A stretch of DNA of 33,726 nt from an uncultured bacterium. Lineage in GTDB: Bacteria; Verrucomicrobiota; Kiritimatiellia; PWTM01. Below are positions 24,666-32,587 of the stretch, one piece after another. The notes under the pieces are model-generated. The model was not told the DNA's origin and did not search any database. It worked only from the letters and a program-made list of their open reading frames with translations. The DNA lies in contig CAACVY010000029.1 in the NCBI GenBank assembly GCA_900661335.1, positions 1 through 33,726 of the forward strand, written 5' to 3'. The stretch's first letter is position 1; each line of letters opens with the position of its first letter. The position numbers and the translations under genes are program-made.

Positions 24666-25585
24666 GGTCGGACCACCTCGCGGACGCCGGACGGAACCGA
24701 AGACGTCGAGCCGACCGACATTCCAGCGTGAAGTAAAACGCGGAACAACGGTGAATCCGCAGAGAGTAAGACCGTGGTGTTCTCGTCCAGCACGTTCCGC
24801 GCGGCTTCAAGCGTGCGCAAGAACTCATAGAACTCCGGATCACGTCCGTAGGCCTCCGCGTAGATCCGGGTCGCTTCGGCCTCGGCACGGCCGCGGATAC
24901 GCTCGGCTTCGGCGTCGGCCTTGGCCAAGAGCACCGCCCGCTCGCGATCGGCCTCGGCACGAATTCGCAAGGCTTGCTCTTCTCCTTCGGCGCGGTATTG
25001 CCGCGCGATCCGCCCTCGTTCCGCGCGCATGCGCTGGAACACGCTCTCGCGAACCTGTGCCGGCAGTCCGATCCGCTTGATTCGAACTTCGGCGATCTCG
25101 ACTCCATAGGCCTCTCGCGCCCGCGCCGCGCAGCGCACCGTCAGATTGGAAAGAATCGCATCCACGCGGTGGTCGGCCGCATTGGTTGTCACAAACGCAT
25201 CAAGCGTGTGGCGACCTACTTCGGCCGCCAACTCAGACCACACCAAGTCGTGCAAGCGGGCCTCGGCGCCCGGCCGGTCGACGACCGTTTCCAAGAACCG
25301 ACGCGGCTCTGCAATCCGCCAGGCTACGAACACGTCTAGATCGAGATTTTTCTTCTCCCGGGTGAGGAATTCCGACGGCTTCGGGTCGTAGACCTGCCAC
25401 CGACGATCGAACCGCAACACCGACTCCCACGGCCATGTCCAGTGCAGACCGGAGGTCGCCAGGTCCCGTACCGGGCGCCCAAATCGCGTCACAATGACGA
25501 ACTGCGTTTCATCCACGAACACGGGCACACGGGCGCCAACGAGCACCACGACCAGAATCGCACCCCACGCGAACCATCGTTTCAC
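24662..25585 (-). CDS. hflC: SPFH/band 7 protein HflC
   Basis: A 307-residue protein beginning with a GTG (MKRWFAWGAILVVVLVGARV). One N-terminal membrane helix is followed by FVDETQFVIVTRFGRPVRD, GLHWTWPWESVLRFDRRWQV and FLTREKKNLDLDVFVAWRI, the standard HflC pattern. The C-terminal helical region has VFQRMRAERGRIARQYRAEG, then AEAEATRIYAEAYGRDPEFY, which is diagnostic of HflC. The family works with HflK to regulate FtsH; no ftsH lies nearby. The GTG at 25585 overlaps the stop of the ATPase-HflK fusion (GTGA), and AGGAGG lies 10 bases upstream. The longer in-frame opening reaching 25855 is inside the fusion gene and is rejected. Confidence 0.92.
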   Translation of the reverse strand: MKRWFAWGAILVVVLVGARVPVFVDETQFVIVTRFGRPVRDLATSGLHWTWPWESVLRFDRRWQVYDPKPSEFLTREKKNLDLDVFVAWRIAEPRRFLETVVDRPGAEARLHDLVWSELAAEVGRHTLDAFVTTNAADHRVDAILSNLTVRCAARAREAYGVEIAEVRIKRIGLPAQVRESVFQRMRAERGRIARQYRAEGEEQALRIRAEADRERAVLLAKADAEAERIRGRAEAEATRIYAEAYGRDPEFYEFLRTLEAARNVLDENTTVLLSADSPLFRVLLHAGMSVGSTSSVPSGVREVVRP

Positions 25586-28521
25586 GGTTTCAATTCCTCC
25601 TGGGCGGGCAAGCCAACGGACGGCGCCGGCCACAATCCTCGCACCGTGCGACCGAGCTCTGCGTCGAGCCAGATCCATCGCCGAGTTCCGGGCGACGTGG
25701 CCACGACGACTTTGGGCCGGTTCCGAAGCGATGCCTCTCGGGCCGCCCAGACCAAACGCACATCGGTGACCTCGGGCGCGGGGGCCCGCGCGTCCGCCAC
25801 GCCAAGGAAACGCTCCGCCGCTGCCTGTGCGAGGACCACGCGCCCAGTGGCCCATGCAGACGCGCCCACCACCATCGCGGCCGCTTGCCCCCGAGCCAGG
25901 GTCCGCGTGGCGAAGTTATAGGCCTGGGCTTCGTTGATCGTAGCTTCGCGAACCTCGACCGCCTCCGCGACTTCACGGAACGCCCCGACCACTTCCAGCG
26001 GGGGGTGCACGTCCGCGAGGCGCACATCGAGCACTTCGAACGCACCATCGTTCGCTAGCCACGAACCCCGAAGGCGCTCCAGGATGCGCTGTTCTAATTC
26101 GGTGCGTGCCTCCGCCAAGACGTCGTCGGCTGGACGTGCGGCAAGTTCCAACCGTAGTGTAGATTCGGCCCACCGCCGCACGATCGCGTCCCACCGCGGC
26201 TCTCCCTCCCACTCGCCCGAGCCCAAACGAAAGAGTGCGGCGAACGGATCCCGCAGGCGGTAGTGGACCGTCAGATTCACGTCCACAAGGTTCTCGTCGC
26301 CGCTCCAGACCGTGGCCTCTTCCGGAACCAAACGGTAACGGCCCGCTCGGTGCTGGATGTTCCACTCGTATGCGTAGGGTTCCTGCGTCAAGTCCCCCGT
26401 GCTCCGAAACCCGATTTCCACGCGTCGAACTTCTTCCGGACGGCACCGGTCGAGGCGACTCAGCGGCCAGGGTAATCGCCAGTGCAGGCCCGGCTGCCAC
26501 GGACGCAGCACCGGGCGCCCGAACAGCCGGACGATTCCAATTTCATTGGGTCGGATGATGGTGAATCCCGAGGCCAACCATGCGACCATGGCTACGACCG
26601 CAGCCCCGGACACGATGGCGCGTTGGTGGCTATGTACTGTGCTAGATAACCCCGCCCAATGGTCGCGCCAGCTTTCCCAATCCCATAACAACCGCATCGA
26701 GTTGAGCACCACCGCCAGCGAACCGATTTGATGGACCACCGCTGCCCATACGGGCGTGAGCCAGCCCGTGGCCGCCGCGATCACCGCACCGCCATTGAAC
26801 ATGATGGCAAAGCCCAGAATGTTCTGTCGGATCGTTCGGTGCACACGACGCGCCATGCGGATGGCGATGGGAAGCTTGCGCAGGTCACCGCCGACCAATA
26901 CGACGTCGGCCGATTCCACCGTGAGATCAGAACCCACGTCGGCCATGGCGATTCCGACATCGGCCGCGGTCAGCGCAGGAGCATCGTTGAGCCCATCGCC
27001 CACCATTGCGACGGGCCCCGACGTGGCGGATCGGCGCCGCACTTCTTCGACTTTCTCGGCCGGAAGGAGTTGCGCGCGGTAGTCGGCCAATCCCAGTGCG
27101 CGCGCCATGGCCCGCGCCGCCGCTGGATGGTCGCCGGTGAGCATGGCGCATTGAACGCCCAAGTGCGCCAGTTCGTGCAGCGCCTCGGCGGCTTCCGGAC
27201 GGGGAGCGTCCAATATTTCGATCCAGCCCAGAAGTCGGCCATCCTCCGCTACCCCTACGACGGTTCCACCGCCGCGGAGCAATTCCTCCAGAGCGCGGGC
27301 GGCGGGCGAGTTCGCGTCCCCGGTCTCGGGACTCACCCACTGCGGACGGCCCACGCAACGCCGACGCCCCTCCACCATCGCCTGCGCGCCCAGCCCCGGA
27401 TGTGCGAGAAAACCATGGACCTCGGTGTCACCTGACCAGCCGGTCCGTTGGGCCTCCTGGAGGATCACACGCGCCAACGGATGTTCGGAACCCGCCTCGA
27501 CCGTCGCCGCTGCCCACAACACATCGCGCTGACTCGCGGACGGAACCACCGGCACGATGCGCCCCACGCGGGGCTGCGCCAGCGTCAGCGTCCCAGTTTT
27601 GTCGAACAGCACGATGCGCACCTGCGCGAGCGTTTCGAGTGCCACGCCTCCCTTGACCAACACACCCCTTCGAACCAATGCGCCAATACCGCTGACGATC
27701 GCGGTGGGAGTGGCCAAGACCAACGCGCACGGACACGCCACCACCAACACCGAGATGGCCCGCACGAGATCGCGTGTCCACAGGCCAGTGGCGGCGCCCA
27801 GCACCAGGACGATCGGAACGAACCAGCGCGCCCATGCATCGGCCCGTCGTTGGATCCGCGCACGGGTATTGGCCGCCTCGTTGACCAGCTGGAAGATCCG
27901 CGCCAACGCGGTGTCCTCGCCCACCCGTTCCACTTCGATTTCGAGGCGCCCATGCAGGTTCGTGGTGCCCGCTAACACGATGTCCCCTGGGCCTTTGTCC
28001 GCAGGGAGGGACTCGCCGGTCATCGCGCGTTCGTCCACGCTGGAAAACCCGGACCGCACGCGGCCGTCGGCGGGTACGTATTCGCCCGGCCGAACGACCA
28101 CTCGATCACCGCGGCGCAGTTCCTCGATGGGAACCGTCACTTCGCCCTCCGGCCGCAGGACGTGCGCAGTTCGAGGACGGAGGCGCAACAGCGCGGCGAT
28201 CGCGGCACGTGTGCGCGAGACCGTTTCGGCTTCCAGGGCCTCGCCGATAAGCATAATCAGCATGACTTCCGCCGCAGCCGTGGGTTGCCCGATATACAGC
28301 GCGCCGAGCGCCGCCAGCGAGACGGCGAGATCCGCACTTAGGCGGCCATGAAGCAACTCCATCCAGGCGCGTGAAAAAATCGGATATCCGCCGATCAGCG
28401 TGATGAGCAATCCCGCGTCGAGGCCCGCCGCGGTGGACCAACGTCCCGTGACGTAGGCCAACAGCGCCGCCGCCACGAGGGCGGGCCACGCCCACACTCG
28501 AACATGGACCTGCCTACTCAC
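25582..28521 (-). CDS. Heavy-metal P1B-type ATPase fused to an HflK-type SPFH domain
   Basis: A 979-residue fusion. Residues 1-610 are a P1B-type metal ATPase: four N-terminal helices, TGES at 168-171, CPC at 263-265 in the ion-path helix, DKTGT at 307-311 (phosphorylated Asp307), SEHPL at 345-349, GDGLNDAP at 508-515, and two last helices (570-608). There is no N-terminal heavy-metal-binding domain or CxxC. The metal cannot be named: the last helices have HQIGSLAVV in place of the Asp/Gly motif of Zn/Cd pumps. After a linker, a ninth helix (636-652) leads into an HflK-like SPFH domain (FTIIRPNEIGIVRLFGRPVL) and its helical tail (AFREVAEAVEVREATINEAQ). Eight ATPase helices keep the C-terminus inside, so the SPFH domain would be outside, as in HflK. 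No stop or frameshift separates the halves. It is followed by hflC. Confidence 0.92.
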   Translation of the reverse strand: MSRQVHVRVWAWPALVAAALLAYVTGRWSTAAGLDAGLLITLIGGYPIFSRAWMELLHGRLSADLAVSLAALGALYIGQPTAAAEVMLIMLIGEALEAETVSRTRAAIAALLRLRPRTAHVLRPEGEVTVPIEELRRGDRVVVRPGEYVPADGRVRSGFSSVDERAMTGESLPADKGPGDIVLAGTTNLHGRLEIEVERVGEDTALARIFQLVNEAANTRARIQRRADAWARWFVPIVLVLGAATGLWTRDLVRAISVLVVACPCALVLATPTAIVSGIGALVRRGVLVKGGVALETLAQVRIVLFDKTGTLTLAQPRVGRIVPVVPSASQRDVLWAAATVEAGSEHPLARVILQEAQRTGWSGDTEVHGFLAHPGLGAQAMVEGRRRCVGRPQWVSPETGDANSPAARALEELLRGGGTVVGVAEDGRLLGWIEILDAPRPEAAEALHELAHLGVQCAMLTGDHPAAARAMARALGLADYRAQLLPAEKVEEVRRRSATSGPVAMVGDGLNDAPALTAADVGIAMADVGSDLTVESADVVLVGGDLRKLPIAIRMARRVHRTIRQNILGFAIMFNGGAVIAAATGWLTPVWAAVVHQIGSLAVVLNSMRLLWDWESWRDHWAGLSSTVHSHQRAIVSGAAVVAMVAWLASGFTIIRPNEIGIVRLFGRPVLRPWQPGLHWRLPWPLSRLDRCRPEEVRRVEIGFRSTGDLTQEPYAYEWNIQHRAGRYRLVPEEATVWSGDENLVDVNLTVHYRLRDPFAALFRLGSGEWEGEPRWDAIVRRWAESTLRLELAARPADDVLAEARTELEQRILERLRGSWLANDGAFEVLDVRLADVHPPLEVVGAFREVAEAVEVREATINEAQAYNFATRTLARGQAAAMVVGASAWATGRVVLAQAAAERFLGVADARAPAPEVTDVRLVWAAREASLRNRPKVVVATSPGTRRWIWLDAELGRTVRGLWPAPSVGLPAQEELKP
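25596..25601 (-). promoter_or_regulatory. Ribosome binding site for hflC
   Basis: AGGAGG (minus strand) lies 10 bases before the GTG start at 25585, inside the end of the ATPase-HflK gene. It decides the internal GTG as the hflC start. Confidence 0.65.
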
Positions 28522-28578
28522 GCGCGCGGATCGCTCAGGCCCGCCCGCCCTCGACGCCGCGCTCCCCAGCTCGAAGAT

Positions 28579-31500
28579 TCACGGCCGGAACGTGATCCAC
28601 ATCGGGGACACCCAGACGAGCTGGCCGTCCGTCTGTTCACCTCGGACATAGTAGTAACTCGTGGCGCCTTCGCGAGCGGCCAGATCGGTCCACTGGAACT
28701 CCACCTCGAGGCGGCCCGGTTCAACGGTGTGGGCGTAGGCTCCATCCTTGATGACATGCACGCGGGCCCATGGGGCGGTCCCGCGCAGGCGGACAGTGAG
28801 GGTGGGGCGCTCGCGCGTGGTGAACTCGTCGCCCATGAAGTGTTCCCCACAGCGAACATCTGCAATGATGTTGTCCGTGGCGCCGTAGACGTGCCGGGCC
28901 TTCATCGCGCGCACGATGGCCTCGGGCGTGATGTCCTCGGCCCATACATTGCAGTAGCTAATGTGAGTGGACACGTGATCGCTCGAGGCTTGGAAGCCAA
29001 GGCGATACCCCTTCTTCAATGCCAATGAGACGAAACCGAGGGGACGCCAGCCGCCGATGGAGTGCTCCGCGGTGTTTGCGCGCGGCGCACCGGGCATTTC
29101 GTAGTTTTGCCGGCAACCTTGGAAGATTTCCACCACGGGCTCCACCTTGGGGTGGTGGTCGCGCCAGTCGGTACCCATGTCGGTGGCGCTGGTGTGGCTG
29201 GCGCAGATGCCGTCGTGCTCAAGCAGATATTTGTACAGCATCTGTGTATCGGGCGAGTTAGGCCGCACCGCATCTTCCGGCATCTCGTCCATGGCCTTGC
29301 CCATACCACCTTGCAAACGTGGCAACGTACGCACCCCCCGGTGCGCGAACACCACGTTGCGATGGCCATCGGGATAACTAACGGACCGTTCGTAGGAGTA
29401 CACCGGTGCAAACGCGCGCGGAATCTGGAACAAGTCGGTGGTTTTCTGCGTAATCCACCAAGGATATTCCCGGCCGTTTCCGTTATCGTGGTCGCCGTTG
29501 CCGATCCAGTCCAGCGCTGCCGCATCCAGCCCATAGCGCCACATGTCCATCAACATCCCATCGCCGCCGCCGTCGCTGGAGATCTCAGTGTGGCGATGGA
29601 ACTCCCCGCGCAACAGCCGGAGGGTCTTTCCGCCGACGGTGATTCGCGCGCTGCGGCAGGCCTCGACCTGAGCCGCTTCTTTCCGCGCAAGCTCATCGGG
29701 GCCGGCCACCGTCGGGGCCGTCTCCATCGGTTGCAGGCGCGCCGCTGCCGCGGGAGCGGCCGGCATGGGCAACCACGCCCAAACCAGTTCACAGTTCACC
29801 GGGTCTGCCCAACGCACCGCTAGTGGCAGATTGGGCACGGTTTCGCCCTTGGCGCGCAATTCGCGCACGAACCAGTCCGGCAGCCGTGAGGCCGTGGCAG
29901 CCCGACCGTCCGACGACGCGATCATCGCCACTCGCCCCTCCGGCAAGACCACCAGCGACGGGCGACTGTCGAGCGAGTGATCGGTGCCGTCTACGATCAT
30001 CTGGGAACTCCATCGATCTCCTTCGTACCGAGCCACATGTGTATACCAAACTGTGCCTACGCCCACGCGGGTCCCAGCTTGGCTGGTGCGCACGGCTAGC
30101 CAGATGCGCCCCTGGGGATCCGAGGCGAGCACGGGTAATGCTAGGTTGCCGCGCCGTGCCTGACGCGCCTGCCCCCCGCGGACCAGCGCCGGAGCGCTGA
30201 ACGCCTCCGCCGCTGGTTGGATCGGAACCTGCCACCCGCGACCGTCCCAGACTTGAACGGCGACACTGCGGTTCTGGTACAACGCGACGCCACGTTCCTC
30301 TTCTTTAACCGTCGGACCCCAATCCTTGCCCCAGCGCGGCGGCGACACTTCCCAGGCTGCCCATAGCCGCCCCGCCGCGTCAAAGGCGAGCGCGGGGCGC
30401 TTTTCTGCTTGCAATGAGCCGGCTGCGACGAGTCGCTCGCCCCAGCGGCCGTCCTTCCAAATTCGAACGAACACGTCGTAGTTGCCCGCTTCGTACGAGT
30501 CCCACGCCACGGCTATGCGGCCATCCTGGGCCGCCGCAATCGCAGGAGACCACTGGTTGCCCGGCTCGCCGGCGATGGTCTCGGGTTTCGAGAAACGTCG
30601 GCCCTCTTGGTGTGCCACGAGAATGTCCGAGTGTCCGGAATCGTTAAACGCCATCCACGCCACCCACACCCGCCCATCTGCCGCACGCACGGCCGTGGGG
30701 AATAGATCCGGTCCCGCCGAGTCCGTCAACCGAATCGGCGTAGCCCACTCACCGCCGAGTCTGCGACGCGCGAACAGATCCCAGCGTCCTCGGTCCTTCG
30801 CCGACCACACGACCCACACGCCATTTTCTGCATCCACGGCCACGGCTGGCCGATAGACGTCTCCGCCTGGAGGTGTGACGTCCACCGGACCCTCCCACTG
30901 TCCGTTGCGCAAGGTCATCAAGCGCACTTGATCCCCGCCCGTGGGCTTCGCCAAATCCGCAAACGTCGTGGGCTCCTTTTCCAACTGCTCGCGTCGTTCA
31001 AATCCTTCCCCGTGGCGGAATGCCACGTATACCACGTGCACCGCGCCGTCTGGCCCGACGGCGGCGGAAACCATGTCGTCCTCCGTCGGCGCTTCCAGCA
31101 CACGCTCCGCCACCGCCGCCGGATGGACGAGGATCAGCCCCTCCGCCAGCCGTACCCATTCACCCTTCAGGACCGGGCCCAGCCGGAACGTGAAATTGCC
31201 TTGCACAGTCTGCAAGGAAACTTCGGTGTCCTCGTTCACGTCGGCCAACTCTACCAACAAGGCCGAGTCCTGCAGCGGCATCGCTTCGTGCCCGCGCTTG
31301 CGCTGCTCGATATTCCACGGAATGGAGCGGCGTGTAGTCAACTTCCATGAGCTGCCTTCGATGATGTCCCGAGGATCCTGCCACCAACTACGGACAGCGA
31401 CCACACGACCAGGGGACACCCGGATCGAGCCGTCCCAAGTCGTCGGCACCTTTTTTTGCTGCTCCACGCGGCTTCCAAACTCAATCCGTAGCGCCACCCG

Positions 31501-31695
31501 CGGCGCGCTCGGAACTCGTACTTGTGGCTCGGCTCGAACCTGCCCGGCGTTCGGTGGCGTCCTTGGCGCTTCGGAGCGGCGTCCTCCGCGGCGACCCGGG
31601 ACCTGCCCGAGGCTGACTGCTCCCCACCAGACGCCCAACAACAAGGTCACCGTCAGAAGGGTGACGATGGACCCACGACCTTCCCGAACGTTCAT
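28579..31695 (-). CDS. Large secreted protein with beta-propeller repeats and a C-terminal PHP-like (DUF3604-type) domain
   Basis: A 1038-residue exported protein. A signal peptide or anchor (SIVTLLTVTLLLGVWWGAVS) is followed by a Pro/Arg-rich linker. Residues of about 200-650 carry repeated blades with DGRVWVAWMA, DGRIAVAWDSYEAGNYDV, AAGRLWAAWEV and QGRIWLAV, indicating a beta-propeller of the BNR/sialidase kind. From about residue 695 a metal-dependent PHP-like domain begins with LRGEFHRHTEISSDGGGDG, WIGNGDHDNG and GFQASSDHVSTH; these His/Asp clusters are the expected metal ligands. ASHTSATDMGTDW is another conserved stretch. Substrate unknown. The start is ATG 31695, with AGGAGG seven bases upstream; the longer opening upstream is rejected. 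It lies 65 bases after the DUF1080 gene and 57 before the ATPase-HflK fusion. Confidence 0.85.
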   Translation of the reverse strand: MNVREGRGSIVTLLTVTLLLGVWWGAVSLGQVPGRRGGRRSEAPRTPPNAGQVRAEPQVRVPSAPRVALRIEFGSRVEQQKKVPTTWDGSIRVSPGRVVAVRSWWQDPRDIIEGSSWKLTTRRSIPWNIEQRKRGHEAMPLQDSALLVELADVNEDTEVSLQTVQGNFTFRLGPVLKGEWVRLAEGLILVHPAAVAERVLEAPTEDDMVSAAVGPDGAVHVVYVAFRHGEGFERREQLEKEPTTFADLAKPTGGDQVRLMTLRNGQWEGPVDVTPPGGDVYRPAVAVDAENGVWVVWSAKDRGRWDLFARRRLGGEWATPIRLTDSAGPDLFPTAVRAADGRVWVAWMAFNDSGHSDILVAHQEGRRFSKPETIAGEPGNQWSPAIAAAQDGRIAVAWDSYEAGNYDVFVRIWKDGRWGERLVAAGSLQAEKRPALAFDAAGRLWAAWEVSPPRWGKDWGPTVKEEERGVALYQNRSVAVQVWDGRGWQVPIQPAAEAFSAPALVRGGQARQARRGNLALPVLASDPQGRIWLAVRTSQAGTRVGVGTVWYTHVARYEGDRWSSQMIVDGTDHSLDSRPSLVVLPEGRVAMIASSDGRAATASRLPDWFVRELRAKGETVPNLPLAVRWADPVNCELVWAWLPMPAAPAAAARLQPMETAPTVAGPDELARKEAAQVEACRSARITVGGKTLRLLRGEFHRHTEISSDGGGDGMLMDMWRYGLDAAALDWIGNGDHDNGNGREYPWWITQKTTDLFQIPRAFAPVYSYERSVSYPDGHRNVVFAHRGVRTLPRLQGGMGKAMDEMPEDAVRPNSPDTQMLYKYLLEHDGICASHTSATDMGTDWRDHHPKVEPVVEIFQGCRQNYEMPGAPRANTAEHSIGGWRPLGFVSLALKKGYRLGFQASSDHVSTHISYCNVWAEDITPEAIVRAMKARHVYGATDNIIADVRCGEHFMGDEFTTRERPTLTVRLRGTAPWARVHVIKDGAYAHTVEPGRLEVEFQWTDLAAREGATSYYYVRGEQTDGQLVWVSPMWITFRP

Positions 31696-31702
31696 GGAAC
31701 CG

Positions 31703-31708
31703 CCTCCT
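31703..31708 (-). promoter_or_regulatory. Ribosome binding site for the propeller/PHP gene
   Basis: AGGAGG (minus strand) seven bases before ATG 31695. It supports this start, which also gives a proper signal peptide, over upstream in-frame codons reaching 31935. Confidence 0.75.
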
Positions 31709-31760
31709 GCGCGCAGCACACGGCCTCGCGGTATAGCAGAATAACGGAATCCTGGAGCGA

Positions 31761-32426
31761 TTATTGTTTCGGAAGCGGCTCGATCCGCACCGTGCGGAAA
31801 TGAATCTCTCCGCCCTCCGACTGCAACCCAATCGGGCCGGCCATGCGCTCGCATCCCCACGCCTCGTTCACGAGCTGCCCGTTGATGGTCACCCGCAACC
31901 GCTCGCCGTTCAGTTCGATCTCCGCGCGGTTCCACTCCCCAGGCGCGCGTTCCGCCGCCACGATCTTTCGCACACCGGTGAGATCCCCGCCCAACGGATG
32001 GTCTGGACGCCGCACCATGCGTTCCTCCGGACCCGCCACGCGCATGCCATGGAATCCATACACGTCCCCGGCTTGCCCGCTTTTCAACTGCACCTCAATG
32101 CAGCGCGGTAACGGCCGCGGCTCGCCGTTGATGCGCAACAAGATCCCGCTATTGCCCGGCGTCGTACCCGGTGCCCAACGCCACTCCACGATCAACCGGA
32201 CGTCCGTGAACGCGCGCGTGGTGTACAAGTATCCCATCGGTTCGCCACGACACACCAACACTCCGTCGCGCACAGACCAGACGGACTCTTTGGCCACATC
32301 CGGTTTCTCCAACACAGCGTCCCAGCCCGAGAGGTCCCGACCGTTGAACAGCTCTTCGGCCGCTGCGGACAGCATCGGGATAAGGCTCAATAACCCCATG
32401 GAGATGGAAATGATCTTTCGGCTCAT
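31761..32426 (-). CDS. DUF1080 (3-keto-disaccharide hydrolase-like) secreted protein
   Basis: A 221-residue protein with a signal peptide (IISISMGLLSLIPMLSAAAE) and then a single DUF1080 jelly-roll domain: ELFNGRDLSGWDAVLEK, SVWSVRDGVLVCRGEPMGYL, LIVEWRW, NSGILLRI, CIEVQLKSGQAGDVYGFHGM and the C-terminal GPIGLQSEGGEIHFRTVRI. The family is abundant in Planctomycetota and relatives; some members hydrolyse 3-keto-glycosides, others are domains of binding proteins. ATG 32426 has AAAGGAG seven bases upstream; the longer opening is rejected. It is probably the first gene of a minus-strand transcript that continues into the propeller/PHP gene 65 bases on, and it is divergent from the deacetylase gene. 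Confidence 0.9.
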   Translation of the reverse strand: MSRKIISISMGLLSLIPMLSAAAEELFNGRDLSGWDAVLEKPDVAKESVWSVRDGVLVCRGEPMGYLYTTRAFTDVRLIVEWRWAPGTTPGNSGILLRINGEPRPLPRCIEVQLKSGQAGDVYGFHGMRVAGPEERMVRRPDHPLGGDLTGVRKIVAAERAPGEWNRAEIELNGERLRVTINGQLVNEAWGCERMAGPIGLQSEGGEIHFRTVRIEPLPKQ

Positions 32427-32433
32427 GGCAGCG

Positions 32434-32440
32434 CTCCTTT
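32434..32440 (-). promoter_or_regulatory. Ribosome binding site for the DUF1080 gene
   Basis: AAAGGAG (minus strand) seven bases before ATG 32426, deciding the start ahead of the signal peptide. Confidence 0.7.
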
Positions 32441-32467
32441 GGCAACAGTCTCCTCTCGACCGTCTGT

Positions 32468-32481
32468 CCATGCAAGCATGG
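32468..32481. repeat. Inverted repeat between divergent genes, operator-like
   Basis: CCATGC-AA-GCATGG is a 6 bp dyad with a two-base spacer in the region between the DUF1080 and deacetylase genes. A second dyad, CGAGCC (32494-32499) and GGCTCG (32506-32511), follows closely. Position and symmetry would suit a regulator of the divergent pair; no regulator was identified. Confidence 0.35.
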
Positions 32482-32587
32482 TTCGACGGATGGCGAGCCG
32501 CAATTGGCTCGCACCGGAGCGGCCGTTGGGGTATATGTTGCCGTCGTGTCGCGGCGCGATGTCCAACGAAAACGACCCCAAGGTGCG

